From Rhizobium sp. CIAT894 (lineage in GTDB: Bacteria; Pseudomonadota; Alphaproteobacteria; Rhizobiales; Rhizobiaceae): a stretch of DNA of 64,000 nt. The stretch lies in the NCBI RefSeq assembly GCF_000172795.2, contig NZ_CP020951.1, positions 186,001 to 250,000 on the forward strand. Reading direction: 5' to 3'. The notes beneath the pieces are model-generated. The model made no database searches and was not told the DNA's origin. It was given only the letters and a program-made list of their open reading frames with translations. A program made the translations under genes and the position numbers. Shown here piece by piece: positions 37,231-45,108 of this stretch. Numbering within the stretch: position 1 is the first letter of the stretch; each line of letters begins with the position of its first letter.

Positions 37231-37521
37231 TTAACCCTTCGGTTGACGACCGAAGTCTTTTCGCAGTTCGTCCTTGGCTTTTTCAAGGGTGCCGCGCCGC
37301 TTTTTCGTCAGTTGGTCGCCGGCGCGGTTGATGTAGAAGGTCAGCATCGACATGGCCGCGCGGAAGGGGCTCGACTTGCGCCGATCGCTTTCCTCGGCGG
37401 AGTGCTTTACGGAGCGGGCAATCTTCTTCGGATCGTTCGACTTGAACGCACCTTTCTTCAGGTCCATCGCGTCGCTGTGTTCGGTGACGGTCTGCGACCA
37501 TTTCTTCTTCGATTTGGCCAT
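37231..37521 (-). CDS. DUF3175 small basic protein
   Basis: A 96-residue, lysine/arginine-rich protein of the DUF3175 family (KKKWSQTVTEHSDAMDL, then GAFKSNDPKKIARSVKHSAE, matching the family's core). The function is unknown. The composition suggests nucleic acid binding. It is encoded just before the GST gene on the same strand and beside repair genes, and such small proteins are often stress-induced in rhizobia. Confidence 0.8.
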   Translation of the reverse strand: MAKSKKKWSQTVTEHSDAMDLKKGAFKSNDPKKIARSVKHSAEESDRRKSSPFRAAMSMLTFYINRAGDQLTKKRRGTLEKAKDELRKDFGRQPKG

Positions 37522-37599
37522 GACTGATATCCCTTTGCCGGGAATTGCGTAAAAACTAAAAGTTAGAGCGGTTCAGTGCCTCTGTGAAACCTAACCGAT

Positions 37600-37914
37600 C
37601 TAATGGTTGCTGTGGTGTTCGTTGCGTTTGCGCGTCGCCGCGGCCTTCTTCGCCGAGGCGGAGCGTTCGGCTTTCGAGCGTGCGGCGGATGCTGTGCCGC
37701 CGGCGCGGCCACCCTTTTCGGAGGATTCATGCGTATCCTTCTTGCCGCGGCCGGAGCCGGATTTGTTGCCGCCGCCACTTTCCTTGTTGACGGTCGCCCA
37801 GGCGCGCCGTTCGGCCTCCTTCTCGGAGACGCCGCGATCCTCGTAGCCCTCTTCGATGTGCTCGGCCTTGCGTTTCTGCTTGTCGGTATAGTCGGACTTG
37901 TCACCTCTCGGCAT
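37600..37914 (-). CDS. Small basic stress-type protein (plasmid-stabilisation-like)
   Basis: A 104-residue very hydrophilic protein, started at 37914 with AGGAGG 5 bp upstream. The N-terminal half (KQKRKAEHIEEGYEDRGVS, ERRAWATVNKE) is a known rhizobial conserved motif often labelled plasmid stabilisation protein. The C-terminal half is Gly/Ser/Lys/Ala low complexity with KKAAATRKR. It probably binds DNA or acts in general stress. Function is unproven. The longer frame reading upstream to 38367 is not credible. Confidence 0.72.
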   Translation of the reverse strand: MPRGDKSDYTDKQKRKAEHIEEGYEDRGVSEKEAERRAWATVNKESGGGNKSGSGRGKKDTHESSEKGGRAGGTASAARSKAERSASAKKAAATRKRNEHHSNH

Positions 37915-38081
37915 CGTCGCCTCCTCTGTTTTGCAAAGGGATTGAACCGTCATCGACCGCAAAAGTTCCGGCGAACGCATCGGTCGGCAAAGGCGGGATG
38001 CGCAACAATGCCGACAGCACCGGCTTCCGATGGAAACTGGCGATCGACGTGAAGCCGTCTGCGGCGCCACCGGAAGAGTTG

Positions 38082-38255
38082 TTATTTTCGATGGAGCTTT
38101 TGCGATGCAGTAAAAGCGCGGGCGATGTCGAAGGAGGGCGGCTGCACCGGTTGACGGGGATCGCGGAAAACCAGCCCGACGAGATTGTCGACGACAAGGA
38201 TGAAGCCGAGCGCGAGACCAAGATAGAGCAATGCGGCGATGACGAGGAGCGACAT
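38082..38255 (-). CDS. Small single-span membrane protein
   Basis: A 57-residue protein found by hand. MSLLVIAALLYLGLALGFILVVDNLVGLVF is written here in parts: residues 1-15 and 16-30 form one long hydrophobic helix, followed by a polar tail ending LHRK. GAGGG lies 6 bp before the ATG at 38255. It resembles small stress-response membrane proteins of rhizobia. The function is unknown. Confidence 0.5.
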   Translation of the reverse strand: MSLLVIAALLYLGLALGFILVVDNLVGLVFRDPRQPVQPPSFDIARAFTASQKLHRK

Positions 38256-38585
38256 CTCCATCCCTCACACGATCGCGGTCGACGTACGGCCGCCGGCTGT
38301 GGCAAGCGGGGCGAAGAGGATATCGGTATGGCCGTCGTTCATGGCAACTTTCCCGGTTTCGCCACAAACAGCCACTGAATGTCGTTGTTCCCGGTTATCG
38401 GGCGAGGGCTCAAATTTTTTGGGAAGCTCCAAAGCTTGCTGCGTCATCCGGCCTCTGTTCACCCCCCGTGGAAGCCCACCTTTGAAATTCCATAAAGCAC
38501 AACTAATTCAGGCATATGACAAACAGCATCAAAGGGCGCCGAGACGACGCCCTTTATTCAATCGATCTGCTCGGTATTGCGGTAT

Positions 38586-38837
38586 TCAGGACGCCGTCTT
38601 GCGGCTCGCAGTCCGTTTCGGCGCGGGTGTGACGACGCCGTTCGTCTTGCTGGCGGCGACGCTGCGCTTCGCCCTGGGCTTGATTTCCTTGCCTTGGGAA
38701 GCAGCAGAACCGTCGAGCGCCTCGCGCTCGTGTCGTGCCTGTTCCCAATGGATGGATTCTCGCCCTGTCGGATAGCCCTCTTCTTCCCAGAGGGCGTAGG
38801 CACGTTTTTTTATCCACTCGTCCCGAGTTTCTGTCAT
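38586..38837 (-). CDS. DUF2934 protein
   Basis: An 83-residue protein started at 38837, with GGAG 9 bp upstream. Residues about 6-37 match the DUF2934 pattern, IKKRAYALWEEEGYP then the HWEQAR stretch, a short helical unit common in rhizobia. The tail is Lys/Ala/Thr-rich and basic. The function is unknown; a stress or DNA-associated role is only a guess. Confidence 0.8.
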   Translation of the reverse strand: MTETRDEWIKKRAYALWEEEGYPTGRESIHWEQARHEREALDGSAASQGKEIKPRAKRSVAASKTNGVVTPAPKRTASRKTAS

Positions 38838-38981
38838 CGCTGATCTCCAGTCACATGATGCCGTCGTTCGAACGCGATACTGCCCCGGATGGTTCCAGAG
38901 GAGGGGGACTGTTTCAAGAGAAATCGCCCTGCAACCGTAAATATTTTCGCGTTGCAGCATGCCAGGGTTTAGAATCGGCAA

Positions 38982-39623
38982 TCATCCGGGCTGAAACTCC
39001 GCCGCCATGTGCAGATCTGACACGAAATCCCGGCGCAATCTTCGCTGCTCGGCCTCGTCGCGAATGCGCAGGAGATAGGAGGGGTGGATGGTGACCAGGA
39101 CAGGCGGACGGTTTGCCGGATGCAGGATATGACCGCGCTCCGGTGTCAGCTTTACCTTCGGCCCGAGCAGTGCGTAAAGCGCGCTTGCGCCGAGGGTGAC
39201 GACGAGTTTCGGCTTGATGATGTTGAGTTCGGCGCCGAGCCACCAGGCGCAACGCCGGATCTCGCCGGCATTGGGTTTTGCATGCAGCCGCCGTTTGCCG
39301 CGCGACGTGAACTTGAAGTGCTTGACGGCATTGGTGACGTAGCAGCGCTCGCGGTCGAGACCGGCCTCCTCAAGGCACTGATCGAGCAGCCGGCCGGCGG
39401 GACCGACAAAGGGCTTGCCGCTCAGATCTTCCCGGTCGCCCGGCTGCTCGCCGACAAGAACGATCTCGGCTTGCCCAGCCCCCTCGCCGAAGACGATCTG
39501 CGTGGCATTCCTGTAAAGATCGCAGCGGGTGCAGCCTTCGGCCTGATGCCGGAGCCCGGCAATGCTTGTCGCATCCGCGATGTCGAGCGCCAGGGCCGGG
39601 CCGATATTTGCGGCGATGTTCAT
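38982..39623 (-). CDS. UdgX-type uracil-DNA glycosylase
   Basis: A 213-residue family 4-like uracil-DNA glycosylase. Motif A is GEQPGDRED (58-66) and motif B is HPSYLLR (180-186). The insertion GKRRLHAKP (109-117) carries H114. This KRRxH loop defines the UdgX group, known from Mycobacterium smegmatis to form a covalent bond with uracil-site DNA through that histidine. C31 and C34 with later cysteines would hold the Fe-S cluster. I start at the ATG at 39623, which has GAGG 9 bp upstream; another ATG is at 39638. It would remove or trap uracil in DNA. Confidence 0.88.
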   Translation of the reverse strand: MNIAANIGPALALDIADATSIAGLRHQAEGCTRCDLYRNATQIVFGEGAGQAEIVLVGEQPGDREDLSGKPFVGPAGRLLDQCLEEAGLDRERCYVTNAVKHFKFTSRGKRRLHAKPNAGEIRRCAWWLGAELNIIKPKLVVTLGASALYALLGPKVKLTPERGHILHPANRPPVLVTIHPSYLLRIRDEAEQRRLRRDFVSDLHMAAEFQPG

Positions 39624-39778
39624 GATGGCGGTCCTCATCTTCTTGGGACCAATCGTTCCGTGCCGGGATTGTTCCCGTAGGGGAGCGAGCCGGCAAAATG
39701 AACACGGCGAAAAATTCGCGTCATGAGAGAGAGCCGGCGCGATTGAACGCCGCCGTTTCCCGGCTATATTTGCCAGCG

Positions 39779-41242
39779 ATGTTCTATCTCCTGTCGACCT
39801 ACTGGCCGCATATCCTCTTTGTCGTTTCGATCGCCATGGGGGCCGCGGCGGCGATCCATGCCGCCATGACCAAGGAAGAGGTGCGCGCGGCGATCGGCTG
39901 GGTCGGCGTCATCATTCTGTCTCCGATCATCGGTGCGGTGCTTTATGCGATTGCCGGCATCAACCGCATTCGCCGGAAATCGCTGAGCATTCGCCGCGAC
40001 GCGCTGCTGCCGGCGGCCGAAATCGACGAGCTGGAGACATTCGACGCCGAGGCCGAGACCGTCATCAGCCAGTACGGCCGCCGATTTGCTGCGCTGCAGA
40101 CGCTCGGCGACCGGGTGACCCGCAATCCGCTGACCTCTGGTAATTCGATCGATGTGCTGGAGACCGGCGACGAGGCCTATGCGGCGATGAAATCAGCGAT
40201 CGACGAGGCGGCGCGCAGCATCCTCCTCGAAACCTATATTTTCGACCGCGACGTCATCGGCCTTCGCATCGCCGATGCGCTGATTGCGGCGGTCCGGCGC
40301 GGTGTCGAGGTGCGGGTGCTGATCGACGCGGTCGGCGCGCGTTATTCGGTGCCGAGCATTCTCGGCCATCTCCGGGATGGCGGCGTCACCGTCGCCGTCT
40401 TCAACGGCAATGTCATCATGGGCTTGCGGCTGCCCTATGCCAATCTGCGCACCCACCGCAAGATCCTGATCGTCGACGGCAAGATCGCGCTGACGGGCGG
40501 GATGAACATAAGAGCGGGTTTCAGCGAGGAAGCGACGGGCGAGAGCTTTGCGCACGATACCCATTTCAGCGTCACCGGCCCTGTCGTCGCCGACCTCTTC
40601 GATCTTGCCGCCGAAGACTGGCGCTTCTCCACGCAGGAACTGTTGAACGGCGAGGCCTGGCGCATCGAGCCGACGCAGCGCAACCCCGGCGATCCGATCC
40701 TGATGCGCGTCGTCGCTTCCGGGCCGGACCGCAGCCTCGAGACAAACCACAAGATGCTGACGGGCGCCTTTTCCGTGGCGCGCCAGTCGATCCGCATCAT
40801 GTCGCCCTATTTCCTGCCGGACCGCGAGTTGATCGGCGCCCTGGTGACGGCGGCGCGGCGCGGCGTCGAAGTCGATATCATCGTGCCGGCGGTGAACAAT
40901 CTCGTGCTGGTCGACCGGGCGATGACGGCGCAATTCGATCAGATCCTCAAGAACTATTGCCGCATCTGGCGCTCGACCGGCAGCTTCAGCCACTCGAAGC
41001 TTTTGACGATCGACGGCACCTGGGCCTATGTCGGCTCTTCCAATCTTGATCCGCGCTCGCTCCGGCTGAACTTCGAGGTCGATCTCGAAGTGCTGAACGA
41101 GGGCTTTGCCGGCGAGATCGACGAGCACATCGAGGAAACCCTGAAATCGGCAACGCCGGTGACGCTGGAAGGCTTACAGGCACGACCCTTCCCGGTGCGG
41201 CTGCTGGAGAAGGTGTTATGGCTTGGATCACCCTATCTCTGA
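39779..41242 (+). CDS. cls: Cardiolipin synthase
   Basis: A phospholipase D-type cardiolipin synthase of 487 residues from the ATG at 39779, where the first of two N-terminal membrane helices begins (FYLLSTYWPHILFVVSI). An ATG at 39698 would add 27 polar residues; neither has a strong ribosome site. The two HKD motifs are HRKILIVDGKIALTGG and HSKLLTIDGTWAYVGSSN. It joins two phosphatidylglycerol molecules into cardiolipin at the inner membrane. The EEP-family gene follows 95 bp downstream. Confidence 0.9.
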   Translation: MFYLLSTYWPHILFVVSIAMGAAAAIHAAMTKEEVRAAIGWVGVIILSPIIGAVLYAIAGINRIRRKSLSIRRDALLPAAEIDELETFDAEAETVISQYGRRFAALQTLGDRVTRNPLTSGNSIDVLETGDEAYAAMKSAIDEAARSILLETYIFDRDVIGLRIADALIAAVRRGVEVRVLIDAVGARYSVPSILGHLRDGGVTVAVFNGNVIMGLRLPYANLRTHRKILIVDGKIALTGGMNIRAGFSEEATGESFAHDTHFSVTGPVVADLFDLAAEDWRFSTQELLNGEAWRIEPTQRNPGDPILMRVVASGPDRSLETNHKMLTGAFSVARQSIRIMSPYFLPDRELIGALVTAARRGVEVDIIVPAVNNLVLVDRAMTAQFDQILKNYCRIWRSTGSFSHSKLLTIDGTWAYVGSSNLDPRSLRLNFEVDLEVLNEGFAGEIDEHIEETLKSATPVTLEGLQARPFPVRLLEKVLWLGSPYL

Positions 41243-41337
41243 AGGGATTATTTGCGCTCTGATGTGGCAAGTTCGGCTTGGCCGCCTATACTGCCGGAGT
41301 AAACCTTTTTTGATCAACGGAACAAGCGCGCCTTTCG

Positions 41338-42153
41338 ATGCAGGCCAGAAAACACAATCTTCCCGCCAGCATTCTCGCCTCGATCAGGAGCAGGAAAAAG
41401 CGGCTCGACCCGGCCTATACGGAGGCAAGGCCTCGCAGTGCCGGCACGCTGATCGCCTCTTATAACGTGCACAAATGCGTCGGCACCGACCGTCGTTTCG
41501 ATCCGGAGCGCACCAGCCGGGTGATCCATGAAATCGGCGCCGATGTGATCGCGCTGCAGGAGGCCGATACGCGCTTCGGCGAGCGCACCGGCCTTCTCGA
41601 CCTCGGCCGGCTCGAGCGGGAGACGGGACTGATCCCCGTGCCGGTCGCCGGCATGGCCAAGGCGCATGGCTGGCACGGCAATGTGGTGCTGTTCAAGAAG
41701 GGCTTGGTGCATGACGTGCACCAGGTCAAGCTGCCGGGGCTGGAGCCGCGCGGCGCCCTTGTCGCCGAAATCGAACTCGAGCAGGGCGGGGTGCTGCGCA
41801 TCATCGCCGCGCATTTCGGCCTGCTGCGCCACAACAGAGCCCAGCAGGCCCGCATGCTGGTCGAACTCATCAACGACCGGCACGAGATGCCGACCATCCT
41901 GCTCGGCGACCTCAACGAATGGCGGCTCGGCGACCGCTCCTCGCTCAACACCTTCCAATCCGCCTTCGGCGAACTGCCGCCCGCCGTCCCGAGCTTCCCC
42001 GCCGGCCTGCCGCTTCTCGCCCTCGACCGCATCATCGCCAACCGCAAGGGTATCGTCTCGGAAGTGGAGGCGCACGATACGCCGCTCGCGCGTATCGCCT
42101 CGGACCATTTACCGATCAAGGCACTTATCGATTTGAAATCGGCGGGCCGATAG
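41338..42153 (+). CDS. Endonuclease/exonuclease/phosphatase-family hydrolase
   Basis: A 271-residue EEP-fold enzyme: SYNVHKCVG (Asn metal/phosphate ligand), ALQEAD (catalytic Glu), GDLNEW (Asp/Asn) and ASDHLPI (the closing Asp-His pair). It carries no signal peptide. Such proteins beside cls are often predicted phospholipases or nucleases; the substrate is open. It is in the same orientation as cls and probably functionally linked to phospholipid turnover. Confidence 0.85.
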   Translation: MQARKHNLPASILASIRSRKKRLDPAYTEARPRSAGTLIASYNVHKCVGTDRRFDPERTSRVIHEIGADVIALQEADTRFGERTGLLDLGRLERETGLIPVPVAGMAKAHGWHGNVVLFKKGLVHDVHQVKLPGLEPRGALVAEIELEQGGVLRIIAAHFGLLRHNRAQQARMLVELINDRHEMPTILLGDLNEWRLGDRSSLNTFQSAFGELPPAVPSFPAGLPLLALDRIIANRKGIVSEVEAHDTPLARIASDHLPIKALIDLKSAGR

Positions 42154-42384
42154 GCCAGCATTCCGCAAATGCGCGCAAACGCCTCCCTGAGAATTAGAGA
42201 CTCGGTCCAGCGGCAAAACTCGCCATGGTCACGTCGAGCAATTTCGCACCGAGTTTGAGAAACCTGCCATGCTGCCTCGACGAGACATGCGCGGTTCTTG
42301 ACCTGGATCAAGGTCATAGCGAAGGGATAAACGTACCGTCACCTTGTGGTCTTGCGGCATCAACAACTCCGAAGGAGAACCACA

Positions 42385-42690
42385 ATGGCGAACACAACCT
42401 TCCAGACTCGTTCCGATGCGTCGACGGCGACGCCCGCGCAAGTTTCCGTTCCGGTTCTCGGCGCGACGGTGGCGGTATTTACAGCCGTATCGTTCCTGCT
42501 TTGCATGGCTCTCGGCTTCGTCGCCCCCGAATGGGGGCTCCATAGGCCGTGGCTGCAGTTCTACCTCGGGCTTACCGGCTTCGACCTTTGGAGCGTGGTG
42601 CTCGGCACGGCTCAAAGCCTCATCTTCGGGGGCTATGCGGGCGCATTGCTCGGAACCATTTTCAACGTCATCAGCCGCCGTTTCGGCTGA
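42385..42690 (+). CDS. Small two-helix membrane protein at the start of the copper cluster
   Basis: A 101-residue protein started at 42385 with AAGGAG 9 bp upstream. A polar N-terminus of about 30 residues is followed by two hydrophobic spans (VAVFTAVSFLLCMALGFV and the LIFGGYAGALLGTIF region). It resembles small membrane proteins (possibly DUF5676) found in heavy-metal clusters; that family name is from memory. The function is unknown. Confidence 0.65.
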   Translation: MANTTFQTRSDASTATPAQVSVPVLGATVAVFTAVSFLLCMALGFVAPEWGLHRPWLQFYLGLTGFDLWSVVLGTAQSLIFGGYAGALLGTIFNVISRRFG

Positions 42691-42845
42691 TGGACTACGC
42701 CGCCTTGGGCTTCTGTGGCCCAGCCGGTGGTTTCTGTCGATCGGGCCTGACCCGTCGGCGTGTACCCGCAGCACATAAATTCGAAGTCGCGGTGCCGCGT
42801 CAGGCGGCAGCGGTGAACTGTGACCAGCCAAAAAGGAGAAGGCAT

Positions 42846-43274
42846 ATGAAAGCGACGTTTATCAACACTGTCCTGCTGGCCGGGGCCATCACCGTGGGCG
42901 GGGCAGGTCTGAGCTTTGCTCAGGCCAGTGGAGCGGATCAGCATCATCCCGAAAGCTCGCCACAGGCTGCCTCGCCTTCCGACATGGAAGGGATGACCGG
43001 AAGCCAGGGAGCAATGCCCGGCTCCGACATGATGTCCGGCGGAATGATGGGGCAGGGCATGATGATGCGATCCGGCATGATGGGCGGCATGCCGATGATG
43101 GGAATGCGTGGGTCTATGATGAGGATCATGTTCGCCGTGGCAGATACCGATGGGGACGGTGCCTTGTCTTTCGAGGAGGTGACGGCGGTTCACAAGCGGA
43201 TCTTCGACAGCGTGGATGCCAACAAGGATGGAAAGGTCACGACTGAGGAAATGCAGGCGTTCTGGCGGCCTTAG
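42846..43274 (+). CDS. Met/His-rich periplasmic EF-hand protein
   Basis: A 142-residue exported protein. A signal peptide (INTVLLAGAITVGGAGLSFA) is followed by a Met/His/Gly-rich segment (residues about 35-95, many MM and GM pairs) like copper-binding Met motifs. Two EF-hand loops follow, DTDGDGALSFEE and DANKDGKVTTEE. It could buffer Cu(I) through methionines and Ca2+ through the EF hands. It belongs to the copper cluster by position and composition. Confidence 0.75.
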   Translation: MKATFINTVLLAGAITVGGAGLSFAQASGADQHHPESSPQAASPSDMEGMTGSQGAMPGSDMMSGGMMGQGMMMRSGMMGGMPMMGMRGSMMRIMFAVADTDGDGALSFEEVTAVHKRIFDSVDANKDGKVTTEEMQAFWRP

Positions 43275-43368
43275 ACAACCCGGCGGATCTGGTGCGGAGC
43301 TCCGTGGATGGTCGCGGAGCCTCAGAGGATATGATACGATGCTGACGCATTCACCGCGGGAGGGGTCA

Positions 43369-43737
43369 ATGCGTCGCGTTCTTCTGGCTCTGATCCTTTT
43401 CGTACAGTCAGCCTCGATCTCGGCTGCCTCCGAGCTTTCGGTCTTCCATACGGCTTCGGTCGGCAGCAACCGGTCGATCAGCCTCAGCCTGGCGGTGGGC
43501 GGTCCCGCTCGCGACCCGGCTTTTGATTTCGACGTCGTCATCGCGCTATCGGAACTCGACGGTGGCGGGATAGTGCTCTATCGGGACGCCGGAAGGCACC
43601 AGGCAAGCGTGCGTTGCGTTTCCCCCGCCATGGTCAGGATGAGTTCCGCCGACTACCCGATCGACGTGTCGGCGCGGCCGGGCGCGGACTGGAAGCACGA
43701 TCTCTGGGCCGCGCTCTGCAAAGCGCCGATTTCCTGA
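43369..43737 (+). CDS. Secreted protein of unknown function
   Basis: A 122-residue protein started at 43369, where GGGAGGGG gives a strong ribosome site; earlier in-frame ATGs lack one. The signal peptide RRVLLALILFVQSASISAA is followed by a beta-rich domain without a motif I recognise, with two cysteines (one near the end, LWAALCKAP) that may form a disulfide. It is convergent with the DUF411 gene. A role in metal stress is only suggested by place. Confidence 0.6.
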   Translation: MRRVLLALILFVQSASISAASELSVFHTASVGSNRSISLSLAVGGPARDPAFDFDVVIALSELDGGGIVLYRDAGRHQASVRCVSPAMVRMSSADYPIDVSARPGADWKHDLWAALCKAPIS

Positions 43738-43766
43738 CTGGCCGACGTGGTTTGACGACTGCCGCA

Positions 43767-44225
43767 TCAGCCTTTCCCGGGGCGAACCTCTTTGAACACG
43801 TAGGGTGCTTCGCCGCCCGAGGGGATAGCATAAACATCATAGGACGCCCGCCGGTGTTCACCCATTCCCAGCGAACCGGGCGGCATGCCCGGCACAGCCA
43901 GCCCGCGGAGCGGCGGCCGCTCCTGCAGGAGTTGCCGGACGGACGCGAGCGGCACGTGTCCCTCGAGGTAGTATTCTTCGACGACGGCGGTGTGGCAGCC
44001 CTCCAAATCGGCCGGCACGCCCAAGCGCGCCTTGATCGCGGCGAGGTCGTCGGTGTCGCGGACGTCGACGGAAAATCCCGCCGCGGCCATCGCCTTCGAC
44101 CATTCATGGCAGCAGCCACAATCGGGATCCTTGTAGATTGTCATCTTCGTCGTAACGGCGAAGGCCCCTCGGCGAGGAAACGCCAGAGCGGATGCCGCCA
44201 TTGCAACGAAGCTTCTCCTGCGCAT
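43767..44225 (-). CDS. DUF411 periplasmic metal-binding protein
   Basis: A 152-residue exported DUF411 protein. A signal peptide ends near AFA, and the mature start is MTIYKDPDCGCCHEWSKAM, with the CGCC metal/redox site typical of the family, then LEGCHTAVV and the C-terminal DVYAIP region. DUF411 proteins occur in copper and silver resistance loci and probably bind Cu(I). AAGGAG precedes the ATG. Encoded downstream of the CusF-like gene behind a strong hairpin. Confidence 0.87.
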   Translation of the reverse strand: MRRRSFVAMAASALAFPRRGAFAVTTKMTIYKDPDCGCCHEWSKAMAAAGFSVDVRDTDDLAAIKARLGVPADLEGCHTAVVEEYYLEGHVPLASVRQLLQERPPLRGLAVPGMPPGSLGMGEHRRASYDVYAIPSGGEAPYVFKEVRPGKG

Positions 44226-44243
44226 ATATCCACTCCTTAATGC

Positions 44244-44276
44244 GCCGCCCGGGGGCCGAGTTGGTACCCGGGCGGC
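44244..44276. terminator. Hairpin after the CusF-like gene
   Basis: Perfect 10-bp arms GCCGCCCGGG (44244-44253) and CCCGGGCGGC (44267-44276) with a 13-nt loop, between the CusF-like stop and the DUF411 start. There is no T-run. It may lower expression of DUF411 relative to the upstream genes. Confidence 0.6.
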
Positions 44277-44282
44277 CGTACG

Positions 44283-44576
44283 TTATTTTACTTCGGTGAC
44301 GGTCAGCTTGCCATTCACGCGTTCGGCGACGAACTCGATGCTTGAACCTTCCTTCAGCTTTTCGAGCAGTGCCGGGTCCTCGACCCGGAAGACCATGGTC
44401 ATTCCAGGCATGTCGAGATTCTTCAGGTCTTCATGCTTGATGGTGACCTTCTTCGCCTTGGCATCGACCTTGTTGACGACGCCCTTGGTGAATTCCTCGG
44501 CCAATGCACCGAAGGCTGCCGAGACCGAGAGCAGAGCGGCTATGCCGATTTTGATCATTGTGGATTTCATCTTCAT
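44283..44576 (-). CDS. CusF-like periplasmic copper-binding protein
   Basis: A 97-residue exported protein with signal peptide SVSAAFGALAEEF boundary near residue 27 and the CusF/CopG-type OB fold. The HEDLKNLDMPGMTMVF stretch supplies the histidine, tryptophan-like position and two methionines used for Cu(I)/Ag(I). In E. coli CusF hands copper to the CusCBA pump. Here a TolC-type protein is encoded upstream but no RND pump is visible. It lies 18 bp after the cupredoxin gene. Confidence 0.88.
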   Translation of the reverse strand: MKMKSTMIKIGIAALLSVSAAFGALAEEFTKGVVNKVDAKAKKVTIKHEDLKNLDMPGMTMVFRVEDPALLEKLKEGSSIEFVAERVNGKLTVTEVK

Positions 44577-44594
44577 ATCTCCTTGTGTTGCGGT

Positions 44595-45074
44595 TCACTT
44601 GCCAGCGACGGTGACGTCGCCGTGCATGCCGGCTTCGTAGTGGCCGGGGATGAGGCAGGCGAACTTGAAGGCGCCGTCGGACGTGAATTTCCAGACGATC
44701 TCGCCGGATTGTCCGGCCGGGAGGCGGATGGAATTGGCGTCGGCATGTTCCATTTCGGGGAACTTCTCCATGACCTTCTTGTGCTCCAGGATCTTGTCTT
44801 CCTGATCGAGCACGAACTCGTGGTCGACCGTCCCGGCATTCTTGATCGCGATCTTGACCGTCTGACCCCTGCGGACGGAGAAGACGGCCGGGGTGAAGAG
44901 CATCTTGCCGTCGTCGGTTTCCGTCATCGTGACGCGGATCGTCTGCGTCGCCTTGGCCTTGTCGCCGGGCTCGCCGACAGCCATCTTCTCACCGTGGCCG
45001 CCGGCGTGATTGCCGGAGGCGAAAGCCGGGCCTGCCAGGGCGACGAACGCCAATGCGAGTATATGGTTCTTCAT
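44595..45074 (-). CDS. Periplasmic cupredoxin
   Basis: A 159-residue exported blue-copper-type protein: a signal peptide to about ASA/FAS, a His/Gly-rich start (NHAGGHGEKM), and the type 1 copper ligands in TVDHEFVL (His) and CLIPGHYEAGMHG (Cys, His, Met). Such proteins (CopI-like) protect against copper or carry electrons. Encoded 34 bp after the multicopper oxidase gene and directly before the CusF-like gene, in one operon. Confidence 0.87.
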   Translation of the reverse strand: MKNHILALAFVALAGPAFASGNHAGGHGEKMAVGEPGDKAKATQTIRVTMTETDDGKMLFTPAVFSVRRGQTVKIAIKNAGTVDHEFVLDQEDKILEHKKVMEKFPEMEHADANSIRLPAGQSGEIVWKFTSDGAFKFACLIPGHYEAGMHGDVTVAGK

Positions 45075-45108
45075 GCGTATATCCTTTCTGGACGTGGGGG
45101 ATTGAGCC

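Noticed and set aside
38265..38447. Small minus-strand frame upstream of the 57-residue membrane protein
   Set aside because: Weak ribosome site, no domain and no hydrophobic or compositional signal; cannot be supported as a gene.
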